DNA from: UBA1444 sp964521625
GTDB taxonomy: Bacteria; Bacillota; Negativicutes; UBA1444
Reading direction: 5' to 3'
Assembly: GCA_964521625.1 (NCBI GenBank)
Contig: CAZFSM010000010.1
Coordinates: 1-64,000, forward strand
Length of the DNA: 64,000 nt
Shown here: positions 26,382-34,980 of the stretch, one piece after another
Layout: each line of letters starts with the position of its first letter
Numbering within the stretch: position 1 is the stretch's first letter
Translations under genes and position numbers: made by a program
The notes under the pieces: model-generated
Databases searched by the model: none
Seen by the model: only the letters and a program-made list of their open reading frames with translations
What the model was told of the DNA's origin: nothing

Positions 26382-27347
26382 ATGGCAAAAAAGGGAAGCA
26401 AGTTGGTTAGCATCACTCAAGACCTTAATCCATTTTCTGTTGCTGAAGATTTTATCATGTTCAAAAAGTGTGAAGGAATAACCCCCTTCACACTATCGAG
26501 TTTTCGCAGTGCGTTTAGACAATTTTTTGCTGAATACAAGGGGAGCCTTCGAGAAGGCGTTAAACTGAAACGCGCTGTAGTGCTATTTTTAAGCGATAAA
26601 AAAGCGGGGTATCATAATAAGCTGTTACAAGCATTAAGACAGCTATTTGAGTATTGTGTGCTCGAAGGGATATGCACTGAGAACCCGACGGCAGGAATGA
26701 GATACAAAAAGGAAAACGCACGCATTGTTGAGCACTCAGAAAAAGTAATCAAAACATTATTGACGCTGCCTGACTGTTCGACATTTGCGGGACTGCGAAA
26801 CTATACCTTTATGCTCACCATGCTGGATACAGGGATAAGACCAAATGAGCTTTTGCAAATCACATTGAATGACATCAACCTGGAAGAGTGTCAATTATTT
26901 GTACGCGAAGAATACAGCAAAACAAGAACACTGAGGGTTTTGCCAATATCTCAAGTTGTAGCAAAGAATGTGAAAAAGCTCATTCTGTCTCGCCATTGTG
27001 AATGGGAAAATGATGTACCAATCTTTTGCAGCTTCAGTGGAAACCGTTTAAGCAGTCACAATTTCCAAGAGCAGTTTAAACTTTATTCTGAGCGACTAGG
27101 AGTGGTCATTACCCCTTACCATTTAAGACATGTCTTTGCCCTGTTTTTCATCCGAAATGGGGGCAGCCCTTTCGCACTTCAGAAAATATTAGGGCATACC
27201 AAAATGGAAACAACACTAATCTATGTGCGGTTAGCTGAGTCTGACATTAGGGGCAATCATACAAAGGCAAGCCCACTAAAGTCATTGTTTCAACCCAAAA
27301 AAATGAGACGAAACATTGATAACAGCAGTGGGCAAAAGCCTATATAA
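26382..27347 (+). CDS. int: Tyrosine recombinase / integrase
   Basis: A 321-aa phage-type integrase that would catalyse integration and excision at the tRNA-Gly core. ATG 26382 follows AAGGGG at 26368-26373. The SAM-like core-binding domain covers about 15-110. The catalytic domain shows Arg153 (TGIRPNEL), LRHVFA with Arg249, His272 in LGHTKMETT and the nucleophile Tyr281 (LIYVRL). The first position of the usual HxxR box is Tyr, not His. It lies adjacent to attL and points inward. Confidence 0.95.
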   Translation: MAKKGSKLVSITQDLNPFSVAEDFIMFKKCEGITPFTLSSFRSAFRQFFAEYKGSLREGVKLKRAVVLFLSDKKAGYHNKLLQALRQLFEYCVLEGICTENPTAGMRYKKENARIVEHSEKVIKTLLTLPDCSTFAGLRNYTFMLTMLDTGIRPNELLQITLNDINLEECQLFVREEYSKTRTLRVLPISQVVAKNVKKLILSRHCEWENDVPIFCSFSGNRLSSHNFQEQFKLYSERLGVVITPYHLRHVFALFFIRNGGSPFALQKILGHTKMETTLIYVRLAESDIRGNHTKASPLKSLFQPKKMRRNIDNSSGQKPI

Positions 27348-27350
27348 ATT

Positions 27351-27384
27351 AAAGCTCTTCAGGCTTTGCCAGAAGAGCTTTTTT
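27351..27384 (+). terminator. Terminator after integrase
   Basis: A 10-bp stem AAAGCTCTTC/GAAGAGCTTT with an 11-nt loop and TTT. Confidence 0.9.
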
Positions 27385-27528
27385 GATAGATAATTTGCAA
27401 AGAAAAATAAAGGACTCCCATAATTTGTATCGAATGCTATAAGTGTGAAATCACATATTCATGCAAGACTCTCAGGCCCCCAGCAACCGCAGGACTGTTT
27501 TTGCATGATGTCAAGAAAGGAAATTGCA

Positions 27529-29922
27529 ATGTTGATGAAAAGATGCCAATGGAACGCTATTTCTGTAGTTGTTGCTTTAACAGTTTATTCTATTGCAGTT
27601 GTTATTGATGTTTACTGCTCCCATTGGATGTCAGAGCGTCAGTTACTTAGCTTTCTTCCGAACCTATCTTTATCAAAAAGCTCATTTCAAACCATACTCA
27701 GTGTAATGACAGCATTCATGGCGTTGTCATTCACCATTTATAATGTGCTCATTCAAGTATATAGACACAGATATCCGATTGATTTTGTTTCTCTTCATTT
27801 TTCATCAACAGTTGAAAATTTATCAAAGCATTTAATGATTAATATTATTATCGGAATACTTCTCCTTGTTAATGGTTCCGAGGCATCTTTGTTGATGAAT
27901 TATGCATACTTGCTTCATACTACGTATTGTTTTGGTTGCGTTGTAAAATTTTCTCGAACGTATACTAGTCTAAAAATTGCTGATACTTTGGAGAAGCATA
28001 GAGAGACTATCATTTCAAGCATTGATTCAAAAAAAATCCAAATTAGTAGTGTTAATAATCAGCTTGTAGTGCTAGAGAAGTATTCTGAAGATAGTTTCGC
28101 TAAAAATGAGTTGCAAATTGCAAAACTTATAACAAAATCATATGTCGAAATGGTGGTTTACTTTTTAAAAAACAAAGACACGCTAATTATTGATGGCAAC
28201 TATAAAGCGTCTGATATTGAGGCTTTAGAAGAAACGCTGTTTAGCTCAATAATTGACCAAGTTAAACTAAGTGTGAACTATGGATATAAAAACTATCTTG
28301 AAGAATGTTTTTGTGAGATTAAGTACATATTGGATATGTGCATCAAATGTGATAAATTGGCGACGTTCAAAAACTATTCTAAGTTGCTTGACCAACTATT
28401 TCAGTATAGCATTCTGCGGGAAGTGTTAGTTGGGTGCTATATTATTGATCTTTATGGTTCTTTGGCAAAGCACATAATTACTGAATCATTATCTGAACCT
28501 TGGTTTGAGGCAATAACGAGCGAATTTGAATTCTATGGACTAACAACACAAATGCACTTAGAGCCCAAATTGATTAAAATACTAATGGCGCGTCATTTCT
28601 TTTTGCTTGAAACGTGTTTGAAAAAGGGAAAGCTCGATAAGTATAAAGTGCTTAGAAAAAACACATTTAGATTGTTTCGCGAAAATATTAACAAAAGCAA
28701 TAGTGACTTTACAAAATATCTTGAGATGCTATTTTATATGCACTCGTCTTCTTTGCTAGACTCACAAAATTATGAGTTGGAAAAAGAACACATTGCTTTG
28801 ATAGAGAAAATTGGTCAATCAGCATTGAATGATAAAAACAAAGATGGTTCGTTGTTTGCTTATAATGCCTTGTGCCAAATGGAAGAAAACTCCAAAAACA
28901 AAGAGGTCCAAGATTTAATTCGGAAAACGCAATTTAACCTAGCTTCAAAAGCAATAGATTTTAACGTTGACTTAGCTGCTATATATGTTCCAGAATATAG
29001 TGAATTTGTTAAGAAAACTTCTTCGCAATGTCTGCTGGATGAAGCAGTTGAAAGCTATAAATATTTATTGAGACGAACAATACTTGGAAAAAACACAGAG
29101 TTTACATTGTATTTATTAGGGAATATCTCAAAAATAGCTTTGACCTTTAACAAAGACAAAAGAGCAGAGCAAACAAGATTAATAAAATTATATGTTTCAG
29201 CTCTTGAGTTGGCTATAAAGACAGAGGCAAAAGATTGTTTTTATGCTACTATTCAAGACTTTGAGGATTTGATTGTTGAGTTAGACAAAGATAATAAGAT
29301 ATCACATGAGTTATTTAAAGATGTGTTGGATGATATGAAAAACTGTGCAAGTATTGCCATCAGAGAAAAACAAATTGGTTTTGCCATTGGTATTATAGGT
29401 GTGCTCGTTGACTTTATTGACAACTTAAATCTCTTAGCCAAGCAAAAAGACCTATTCTTAATTGGTATTGATGTAGTTTTTCAAATTGGATTAGATGCAA
29501 TTGAAAATGATATTGATGATATTATTAGGAACGTCTCTAATCATTTAGGATGGAGCTGTAAAAAGGCAATTGATAATACTGATGGAGACAAAGTTAAAGC
29601 TATTCTAGACAAAGCATCGACTCTTTATAATTTAACAATTGAGTTTGGAATTGGCGAAAAGACCACTATTTTTATTGGGACTCTGTTTGTCATCTTAGGC
29701 GGATATTGTAGCTCCATTAACAAAACAGCCATGCTCGCTTTCTTGATTTCGCATTCTAAAGGATTAAAACGACAAGAGTTGTTGAATAAAGCAAGACTTA
29801 TGAGAGCACAAGAAACGCAAACGTGGAATGTATTCATGAAGGGAGATTCCAAAAAATATATAGATGAATTTTGGTCACGTATTACACCAACAGCTGTGCT
29901 ATCACCAAGTAAAAAAAGCTAA
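27529..29922 (+). CDS. Large membrane-anchored protein of unknown function (element cargo)
   Basis: Not recognised. ATG 27529 is favoured by AAAGGAAA just upstream (797 aa); the frame is open from a GTG at 27445. At least three hydrophobic segments occupy the N-terminus (about residues 10-30, 55-80 and 105-145). The stretch SVMTAFMALSFTIYNVLIQVYRHRYP recalls DUF2254-like membrane proteins but is not enough to assign one. The remaining roughly 640 residues are polar, predicted helical and rich in Lys, Glu, Asn and Ile, like a helical-repeat cytoplasmic domain. It is very AT-rich and lies in the slot where such elements carry accessory genes, so a defence or host-interaction role is possible but unproven. 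Confidence 0.75.
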   Translation: MLMKRCQWNAISVVVALTVYSIAVVIDVYCSHWMSERQLLSFLPNLSLSKSSFQTILSVMTAFMALSFTIYNVLIQVYRHRYPIDFVSLHFSSTVENLSKHLMINIIIGILLLVNGSEASLLMNYAYLLHTTYCFGCVVKFSRTYTSLKIADTLEKHRETIISSIDSKKIQISSVNNQLVVLEKYSEDSFAKNELQIAKLITKSYVEMVVYFLKNKDTLIIDGNYKASDIEALEETLFSSIIDQVKLSVNYGYKNYLEECFCEIKYILDMCIKCDKLATFKNYSKLLDQLFQYSILREVLVGCYIIDLYGSLAKHIITESLSEPWFEAITSEFEFYGLTTQMHLEPKLIKILMARHFFLLETCLKKGKLDKYKVLRKNTFRLFRENINKSNSDFTKYLEMLFYMHSSSLLDSQNYELEKEHIALIEKIGQSALNDKNKDGSLFAYNALCQMEENSKNKEVQDLIRKTQFNLASKAIDFNVDLAAIYVPEYSEFVKKTSSQCLLDEAVESYKYLLRRTILGKNTEFTLYLLGNISKIALTFNKDKRAEQTRLIKLYVSALELAIKTEAKDCFYATIQDFEDLIVELDKDNKISHELFKDVLDDMKNCASIAIREKQIGFAIGIIGVLVDFIDNLNLLAKQKDLFLIGIDVVFQIGLDAIENDIDDIIRNVSNHLGWSCKKAIDNTDGDKVKAILDKASTLYNLTIEFGIGEKTTIFIGTLFVILGGYCSSINKTAMLAFLISHSKGLKRQELLNKARLMRAQETQTWNVFMKGDSKKYIDEFWSRITPTAVLSPSKKS

Positions 29923-30169
29923 CACCCAATACATGTAATGGTGAAGACAGCTTGTAGCAACTTTAGCGGTCTTTATCTAAAAGTTGCGTCACTGAGCAAT
30001 GAGTGTAAAATCTCAAACATGTTTTTGGTGGTTCATAAATTAATGACTGCTTCAAAAACGCTTATGCTAAAGCAAAGTTGTCGCCTATACCTCCAATATT
30101 TTTTCTCTCTAAAAAATTTTTCGGCCAAATCAATTAAGCACTTATTTTTACTTTTGGTTTTACCTATTT

Positions 30170-30206
30170 AGGGGAGGGGCTCAAATATGAAGCCCCACCC
30201 CTTTGT
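30170..30206 (+). terminator. Terminator downstream of the large membrane protein
   Basis: AGGGGAGGGGCT pairs with AGCCCCACCCCT (one mismatch) around a short loop, followed by TTTG. The stretch 29923-30320 holds no convincing gene; a 77-codon ORF at 29938 has no ribosome site. Confidence 0.7.
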
Positions 30207-30320
30207 TGTGTCATAACTGAGCACGAAGTGAGCTACCTTGTCATAATACCCATCTCGTAAACCATTGATTTAACTGGAGTTCGCAGATTAGAAATATCGC
30301 TAAAAATGCTTCGACGTATG

Positions 30321-30782
30321 TTAGTACCTGTTTGCGATATTTCTGTTGACCCAAAGCTTTATCACGAGTGGAACAGGTTTTAATCCTGCTTCAATTTCGG
30401 ATAAATACCCCTGTGTTATTCCCAGTTTAAGTGCCAATTGCTTTTGAGTCAGGTTTAGACTGTTACGACACTTTTTCACAGCATCCACTTTTATTGGGGT
30501 AACTTGATTTTGATACCATCCTCCACAATGACATGAAATATGCATTTGTGTTGAATAAAAGCTGTGGGTTGTTTCGCACAAATCACATGTTCGCTCATGT
30601 CTTTGTCGCTGTTGATAGTTGGACTGAATTTCGAGATAGTCTTGTTCATTGATGGCAACACCATCCTCAACATAATGCACAAGCAAATGATGAAAACTGC
30701 ATGCAGGGCATTTTTTTTCAACAGATTGAGACTGAAATGAGTATCCGCAATGTGGGCAACAAGTTTTATATACAATAGTCAC
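30321..30782 (-). CDS. Double zinc-ribbon protein with C-terminal Xre-type HTH
   Basis: A 153-aa protein. The N-terminus has CCPHCG...CPAC (about residues 8-28). A second Cys set CDLC...CHCG follows at about 66-86. A helix-turn-helix of the Cro/CI type ends the protein (about 105-140; SLNLTQKQLALKLGITQGYLSEIEAGLKP). This is the MqsA-like order, zinc ribbon then HTH, so a DNA-binding regulator or antitoxin-like repressor is plausible. No toxin partner is adjacent. The start is ATG or a nearby codon at 30782. Confidence 0.75.
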   Translation of the reverse strand: MTIVYKTCCPHCGYSFQSQSVEKKCPACSFHHLLVHYVEDGVAINEQDYLEIQSNYQQRQRHERTCDLCETTHSFYSTQMHISCHCGGWYQNQVTPIKVDAVKKCRNSLNLTQKQLALKLGITQGYLSEIEAGLKPVPLVIKLWVNRNIANRY

Positions 30783-30825
30783 AATTAATACATCCTTTAC
30801 TGGTAAATTTTAGAGCAATAAAAAA

Positions 30826-30883
30826 CACCACCACTCCCAAATGGGAGTGGTGGTGCATAAGCTGGAATGCACTTTCAGTGCAT
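30826..30883. repeat. Two consecutive perfect hairpins
   Basis: CACCACCACTCCCA (30826-30839) is followed after 2 nt by its perfect complement (30842-30855). ATGCACT (30867-30873) is followed by TTC and its complement (30877-30883). They lie between the HTH gene promoter region and the IS200-like unit. The function is unknown; they could be terminator-like or REP-like structures. Confidence 0.7.
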
Positions 30884-30934
30884 AAATTTAATCAGTTCAT
30901 AAACATGAAAAATACCCCCTTGAGAAATAAAATT

Positions 30935-31612
30935 TAATGACTACTCCCCGCACAGAAGTGCGGGGTATCTTTTTGAGGAACCCAGTTCAAGCCAAAGCAG
31001 CATTCAAGAGGCCAATCATAATGTGTGGAACAAGACCAGCAGTTTTGGCATTTATGGCTACACACCAGGCAATAGCAAGACAATAATTTCCTTGTCTATA
31101 ACATGCTGCATTAGTCCTGTAATGTTTAAACGCAAGTTTCATTTCCGCTTCGCGGGGTATGTTTCATGATTTGAAATATGGAAAAGGATGTGAAATCATG
31201 AATATGAACCCCATTCACCATAACCACTCTGTTTGTTTACTTGCCTATCATTTTGTCACTGTCACCAAATGCCGCAGACAGGAACTACAAGACAACATCA
31301 CAGTGGCAGTTTTTGCTGAAGCAATCAAGCACTATCCACTTACTATTCACACTGGTGAAATCATGCCAGACCATGTGCATTTCATGGTGCAAGCACCAGC
31401 AACCATCGCACCAGCACAGATAGCAAAAATCATCAAAGGCTGCTCACAGGCAAGCATTAAAAAGCTGCTGCCCTCATTCACTGGTTGGTCAAAGGGGTAT
31501 TACATCAGTTCAGTGGGTGGGAGCAGTATTGAAGCAGTGGAGAGATACATTAAGAATCAAAAAGCATGAAGAGCAAAGCAAAAGGAGGGGTTTAACCCTC
31601 CTTTTTTGCGTG
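30935..31612 (+). mobile_element. IS200/IS605-like unit
   Basis: A single Y1 transposase gene flanked by subterminal hairpins: CCCCGCAC-AGAA-GTGCGGGG near the left and AAAGGAGGG..CCCTCCTTT after the gene. Limits are approximate because this family leaves no target duplication and has no terminal inverted repeats. No TnpB gene is present. Confidence 0.65.
31198..31569 (+). CDS. tnpA: IS200-like Y1 transposase TnpA
   Basis: A 123-aa HUH-type single-strand transposase. The ATG at 31198 gives MNMNPIHHNHSVCLLAYHFVTVTKCR. The metal-binding HUH motif is DHVHFM (about residue 60), and the catalytic Tyr lies in VERYIKNQK at the C-terminus. GYYISSVGG is also typical. It is slightly shorter than common IS200 transposases but appears complete. 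It could also be viewed as a REP-associated transposase because hairpins surround it. Confidence 0.88.
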   Translation: MNMNPIHHNHSVCLLAYHFVTVTKCRRQELQDNITVAVFAEAIKHYPLTIHTGEIMPDHVHFMVQAPATIAPAQIAKIIKGCSQASIKKLLPSFTGWSKGYYISSVGGSSIEAVERYIKNQKA

Positions 31613-32237
31613 GTGTAGTCAGGTGAATAAATAAGGTTAAACGCTTGCAAAATCCTTTAGTTGATTAAAGTGTTTTAATCATGACCCAGCATTATGTCTG
31701 ACTAAATTAGTCAACATTAATGAGTCTGCATTTGTCGATAATTAGACACAATTTCCCTCATGTCGTTAACCACTATTGCTATATGAGTTTATATCTGACC
31801 CGCGACTGAAACGCAGCTGCGAATTTGCGGAGCAAAATAGCAATGCACGTTGAATTATTCGAGCAAATATGCGGTTTTGCATGAAGGATTCAACCAAGCG
31901 TTCTTTCGTGAAATGACCCATGCATTATTCTTTGGTGGTTACATATTGCATTGCATAATAGCCATATCAAAAGGAGAGTTTCAGTCAAATCAGGAGCCAC
32001 GCAATACCTGATTCATCTGAAGCTCTCCTTTGCAGGCTCGTCACTTCGTTTAACTCTCCTGCTATATACGAGGTTTGTTCATAATTCATTAAGCGATGTA
32101 CCCATGTAGAGGATGTAGCAATGTAGCAACAAAACATGTTTTCTAACTTTTATTCTTATTCTTTCAAAACATAATAGGAAAAAAATAAAAAAGCATGAAG
32201 TGCCTACATTCGCTGCATTGCTACACTACTGTCTACA
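31613..32237. other. Structured non-coding segment (possible origin or RNA)
   Basis: 625 bp without a credible ORF. It holds a 15-bp perfect palindrome TGACTAAATTAGTCA (31699-31713). It also holds a nested stem-loop at 31970-32031, where AAAGGAGAG pairs with CTCTCCTTT and, inside, CAG/CTG and ATCAGG/CCTGAT pair. It lies just downstream of the replicative ATPase, where a replication origin or a small RNA of the element might be. Confidence 0.45.
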
Positions 32238-33710
32238 TCATCTGCACAATGCGACTATGGCAGGCAATACTGGCAGCATTTGATTAGTGATGCGCACCAT
32301 GGCTCCTGCGCTTTTGCGAGTAAGCTCTTCCATATTAATACCCAGCGATTGAATATCAGGCAATATTTCTTTAATAGCACTCTTTAATTTGCTTGCTGTT
32401 GAAGGAAATGTCTTGTCGCGTTTCATGTTCAGGTTGATTAAAATGTTATACAGTTGTGCATACAGTTCTCCAACTCTTCCTTCCCATGCAGGTTTATCTG
32501 CAACAAACGCTTCCAATGCGAGTGCTAATTGACTTGATTCAATGCACGCATTTTGCGCTAGTTTGATGTTTCCATCATAAGCATTCACAAATTCTTCAGC
32601 AGTGTATCCCAGTGCTATAGCCACCGCACAACCCCATTTGCAATAATCTGCCATGCGTGGGAACTTGGTCAGTGACAGATTGTGAAACTCCCTGATGGCT
32701 CTACTAAGTGTGGAAAAAATACCACCCAAGAGGTCAGGCAGTGCTTGAGTAAACTCAGATTCAAGTTGTTGCAAGGGTTTTCGCATGGTTTCATGGATTC
32801 TTTCCAATTCAAAAATGATAGACCTGTCTAATAAGTCTGACTTAGATGCAACAATGTTGATGCCATTTAGGGCAATGCATCCTTGAAAATTAACTCTTAC
32901 AACATCTGCATCAGTGTAATTTTCACGTTTTGACACGCTACCCCCAGTCACTGCCCTGCATAACATGTCACTTTGCCATGGCTGAATTTGCGCTAGATTG
33001 TCATAAGCGACAAAACTGCTTTGCGACAAATGAAGTCCCAAGTCATACTCAGTGCGTGGAAGCGCAGAGGAGTATTCACTTGATGGGTCAACAATCTTTT
33101 GCACAAATTTCATAGTTGTTGTTTTGGCTGACCCTTTACAGCCATGAAAGACAAAGGCAGGGTGCGGAATATTAGGCACAAAACATGTGATGACAGAGAC
33201 AAGAAACAGTAGTTTCAGTTTTTCATCTGTTAGAGTCACAAAGTCCAGTAGTTTTTTCACATCGCCATTCATTAAAGGGGTTACTTGCTCGTGCGAATGT
33301 GCCGCTTCTCGAAAATAAGGAATGCTTCCTTCTGAGACTCGCCATCCTAACGCATCAATGCGCACTGCTTGCTTTGCCTGATTAGCCAAATAGTACCAAA
33401 ATGCACCATCAGCCTGTGTGATTCTGCGATGAAGCACTTTGGTTTCACCATAAACCAGTGTTTCACTGTCTAGACAATCAATGATGTTTTTAATTGTTGT
33501 GGCAGAGGGAGTCTTTTTAAATTCTTGCGCCCACTGTGTTGAAACCCAGCCGCGAAACAGGTTGCTTTTCACAGGTGTAATGTTCCGCTTGTCTTGGATG
33601 AAGAATAACACCCATGTTTTTCCTTCCTCGCATTTGAAAAACTCACAGCTTTCTTTGATGATTTGAACTAATACTTCAGATTTGTTATTGTCTGTTAACA
33701 TAGTTGACAT
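32238..33710 (-). CDS. Phage/plasmid-type replicative ATPase (SF3/D5-like helicase)
   Basis: A 490-aa P-loop protein. ATG 33710 (MSTMLTDNNK) follows GGAGG about 8 nt upstream. A central ATPase domain has Walker A GCKGSAKTT (about residues 195-203), an acidic strand SFVAYDNLA and a sensor-like CIALNGIN. The C-terminal half is helical and ends in a small winged-helix-like region. The architecture resembles helicases of satellites and plasmids that act with or without a primase. No primase motifs are seen in the roughly 170-residue N-terminus. It probably unwinds the element's origin after excision. Confidence 0.75.
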   Translation of the reverse strand: MSTMLTDNNKSEVLVQIIKESCEFFKCEEGKTWVLFFIQDKRNITPVKSNLFRGWVSTQWAQEFKKTPSATTIKNIIDCLDSETLVYGETKVLHRRITQADGAFWYYLANQAKQAVRIDALGWRVSEGSIPYFREAAHSHEQVTPLMNGDVKKLLDFVTLTDEKLKLLFLVSVITCFVPNIPHPAFVFHGCKGSAKTTTMKFVQKIVDPSSEYSSALPRTEYDLGLHLSQSSFVAYDNLAQIQPWQSDMLCRAVTGGSVSKRENYTDADVVRVNFQGCIALNGINIVASKSDLLDRSIIFELERIHETMRKPLQQLESEFTQALPDLLGGIFSTLSRAIREFHNLSLTKFPRMADYCKWGCAVAIALGYTAEEFVNAYDGNIKLAQNACIESSQLALALEAFVADKPAWEGRVGELYAQLYNILINLNMKRDKTFPSTASKLKSAIKEILPDIQSLGINMEELTRKSAGAMVRITNQMLPVLPAIVALCR

Positions 33711-33937
33711 TTTATATGTCCTCCCATTTTTTTTATTATTTATATGTGAACGCTGCCTTAATGGAGCAACGAGAAAGTGGGGTGAAAGTGCCAAGTAGTT
33801 TTAAGCAGGTGTTGAGGTTCAGCAAGCAAATGAAGATAGTAAGCAATGTTTCGACTGTCACCCAAGAAGTATGCCTGTTATAACCTGCTCAAAATATTGA
33901 CCACATTGGTAAAAAAATAACCAGAGCAAAGCCCTGG

Positions 33938-34120
33938 TTAAATCATTGTGTTTGCTGGGATGCCATATACATCTGCTAATCTTTGCAGAATTTGCATTGT
34001 AACCACAGCAGAACCATTTTCCAGTTTAGAAACATATGATACAGACACATGGAGCTTTTCTGCCACCTCCTTTGTTTTTAGTCCTTTTTGCAACCGCACG
34101 AGTTTTAACTTGGATAACAT
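33938..34120 (-). CDS. Small Xre-family HTH regulator
   Basis: A 60-aa protein that is almost only a Cro/CI helix-turn-helix: LKLVRLQKGLKTKEVAEKLHVSVSYVSKLENGSAVVTMQILQRLADVY. It is upstream of the ATPase on the same strand, with about 230 bp between them (33711-33937) that holds no other gene. It probably represses the element's replication gene or its own promoter. AGGTTAATC is near the start. Confidence 0.85.
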   Translation of the reverse strand: MLSKLKLVRLQKGLKTKEVAEKLHVSVSYVSKLENGSAVVTMQILQRLADVYGIPANTMI

Positions 34121-34200
34121 GATTAACCTTCTTTCTTAGAATTGATTGAGTGCATAAAAAAAGACAGGTCATATTCCTGCCAGTCTTTCATTATTAGCAT

Positions 34201-34442
34201 CTCTACTACATATAAAAATAAACCCCTTTGTGTCAAGCCATGGCATCCCCCAATTACTCTTTCTGAAAGAAGAAAGTTTGTTCTGATAATTCACAGCTGT
34301 GCTAAATCATATTTTTCCAATCAACCGCCTTCTACTATATATAAAAAAATACCCCTTTTCCACAACTTGAGGGATACCAAATTTACCACTTCTTGAAAAA
34401 GAAAGTTTATTCTGCCAATTGAACTTGCGCTGAACAGTATCA
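34201..34442 (+). repeat. Two diverged tandem repeat units before radC
   Basis: Units at about 34201-34313 and 34329-34442 (period about 128 bp) share TACTAYATATAAAAA, CCCCTTT and a distal block GAAAGTTTRTTCTG..AATT, separated by diverged bases. They lie in the 390-bp divergent gap between the Xre gene and radC, the natural place for operators. They may be duplicated regulatory or structured leader units. A CCCCTTCGGGG hairpin follows at about 34461. Confidence 0.6.
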
Positions 34443-34512
34443 TTTTCATGAGTTGGCTTTCCCCTTCGGGGTGTTATGAGTGCAAAAACCATGACATGTA
34501 GGAGGGTTAACC

Positions 34513-34980
34513 ATGAATTCAAACACTGTAAAACACTACCGCATACCCCAGCTTGCTGTGAGACTTGTGAAGGAGCAGAATCTTGTTACCACAGTGCCAA
34601 AAATTGTGCGTCAACCAGAAGATGCATATAAGATTTTGCAACCTGTCTTTGCGGAACTGACTGTTGAGCATTTTGTTGCCATGTTGCTGAATACCAAGAA
34701 TCATGTGCTAGGCATCAGTACCATTAGTTGCGGCAGTTTAAATGCTTCCATTGTTCACCCAAGGGAGCTATTTCGTGTAGCATTGCTGCATGGCGGCACT
34801 ACGGCGAGTTTGATTCTGGCGCATAATCACCCCAGCACTGACCCCTCGCCTAGTCCTGAGGATATTGCACTGACCAACAAGCTTGTGGATGCAGGGAAGT
34901 TACTTGAAATTCCTATTCTTGACCATATCATTTGTTGCGAAAATAGGTTTATCAGTTTCAAAGAGAAGGGCTATATTTGA
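34513..34980 (+). CDS. radC: RadC-family JAB/MPN protein
   Basis: A 155-aa protein covering the MPN+ (JAB) domain without the N-terminal HhH region of chromosomal RadC. The metal site is in LAHNHPSTDPSPSPED (about residues 98-113), with SCGSLNASIVHPRELFRVAL before it. TAGGAGGG precedes the ATG. Short RadC proteins are common on mobile elements; the biochemical role is unsettled. It is the last gene before attR. Confidence 0.9.
   Translation: MNSNTVKHYRIPQLAVRLVKEQNLVTTVPKIVRQPEDAYKILQPVFAELTVEHFVAMLLNTKNHVLGISTISCGSLNASIVHPRELFRVALLHGGTTASLILAHNHPSTDPSPSPEDIALTNKLVDAGKLLEIPILDHIICCENRFISFKEKGYI

Noticed and set aside
29938..30171. 77-codon plus-strand ORF after the large membrane protein
   Set aside because: No ribosome site, odd composition and it runs into a terminator-like structure.
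30826..30883. Short CRISPR-like repeats near 30.8 kb
   Set aside because: These are adjacent hairpins, not regularly spaced direct repeats, and there are no cas genes. No CRISPR array was seen anywhere in the window.
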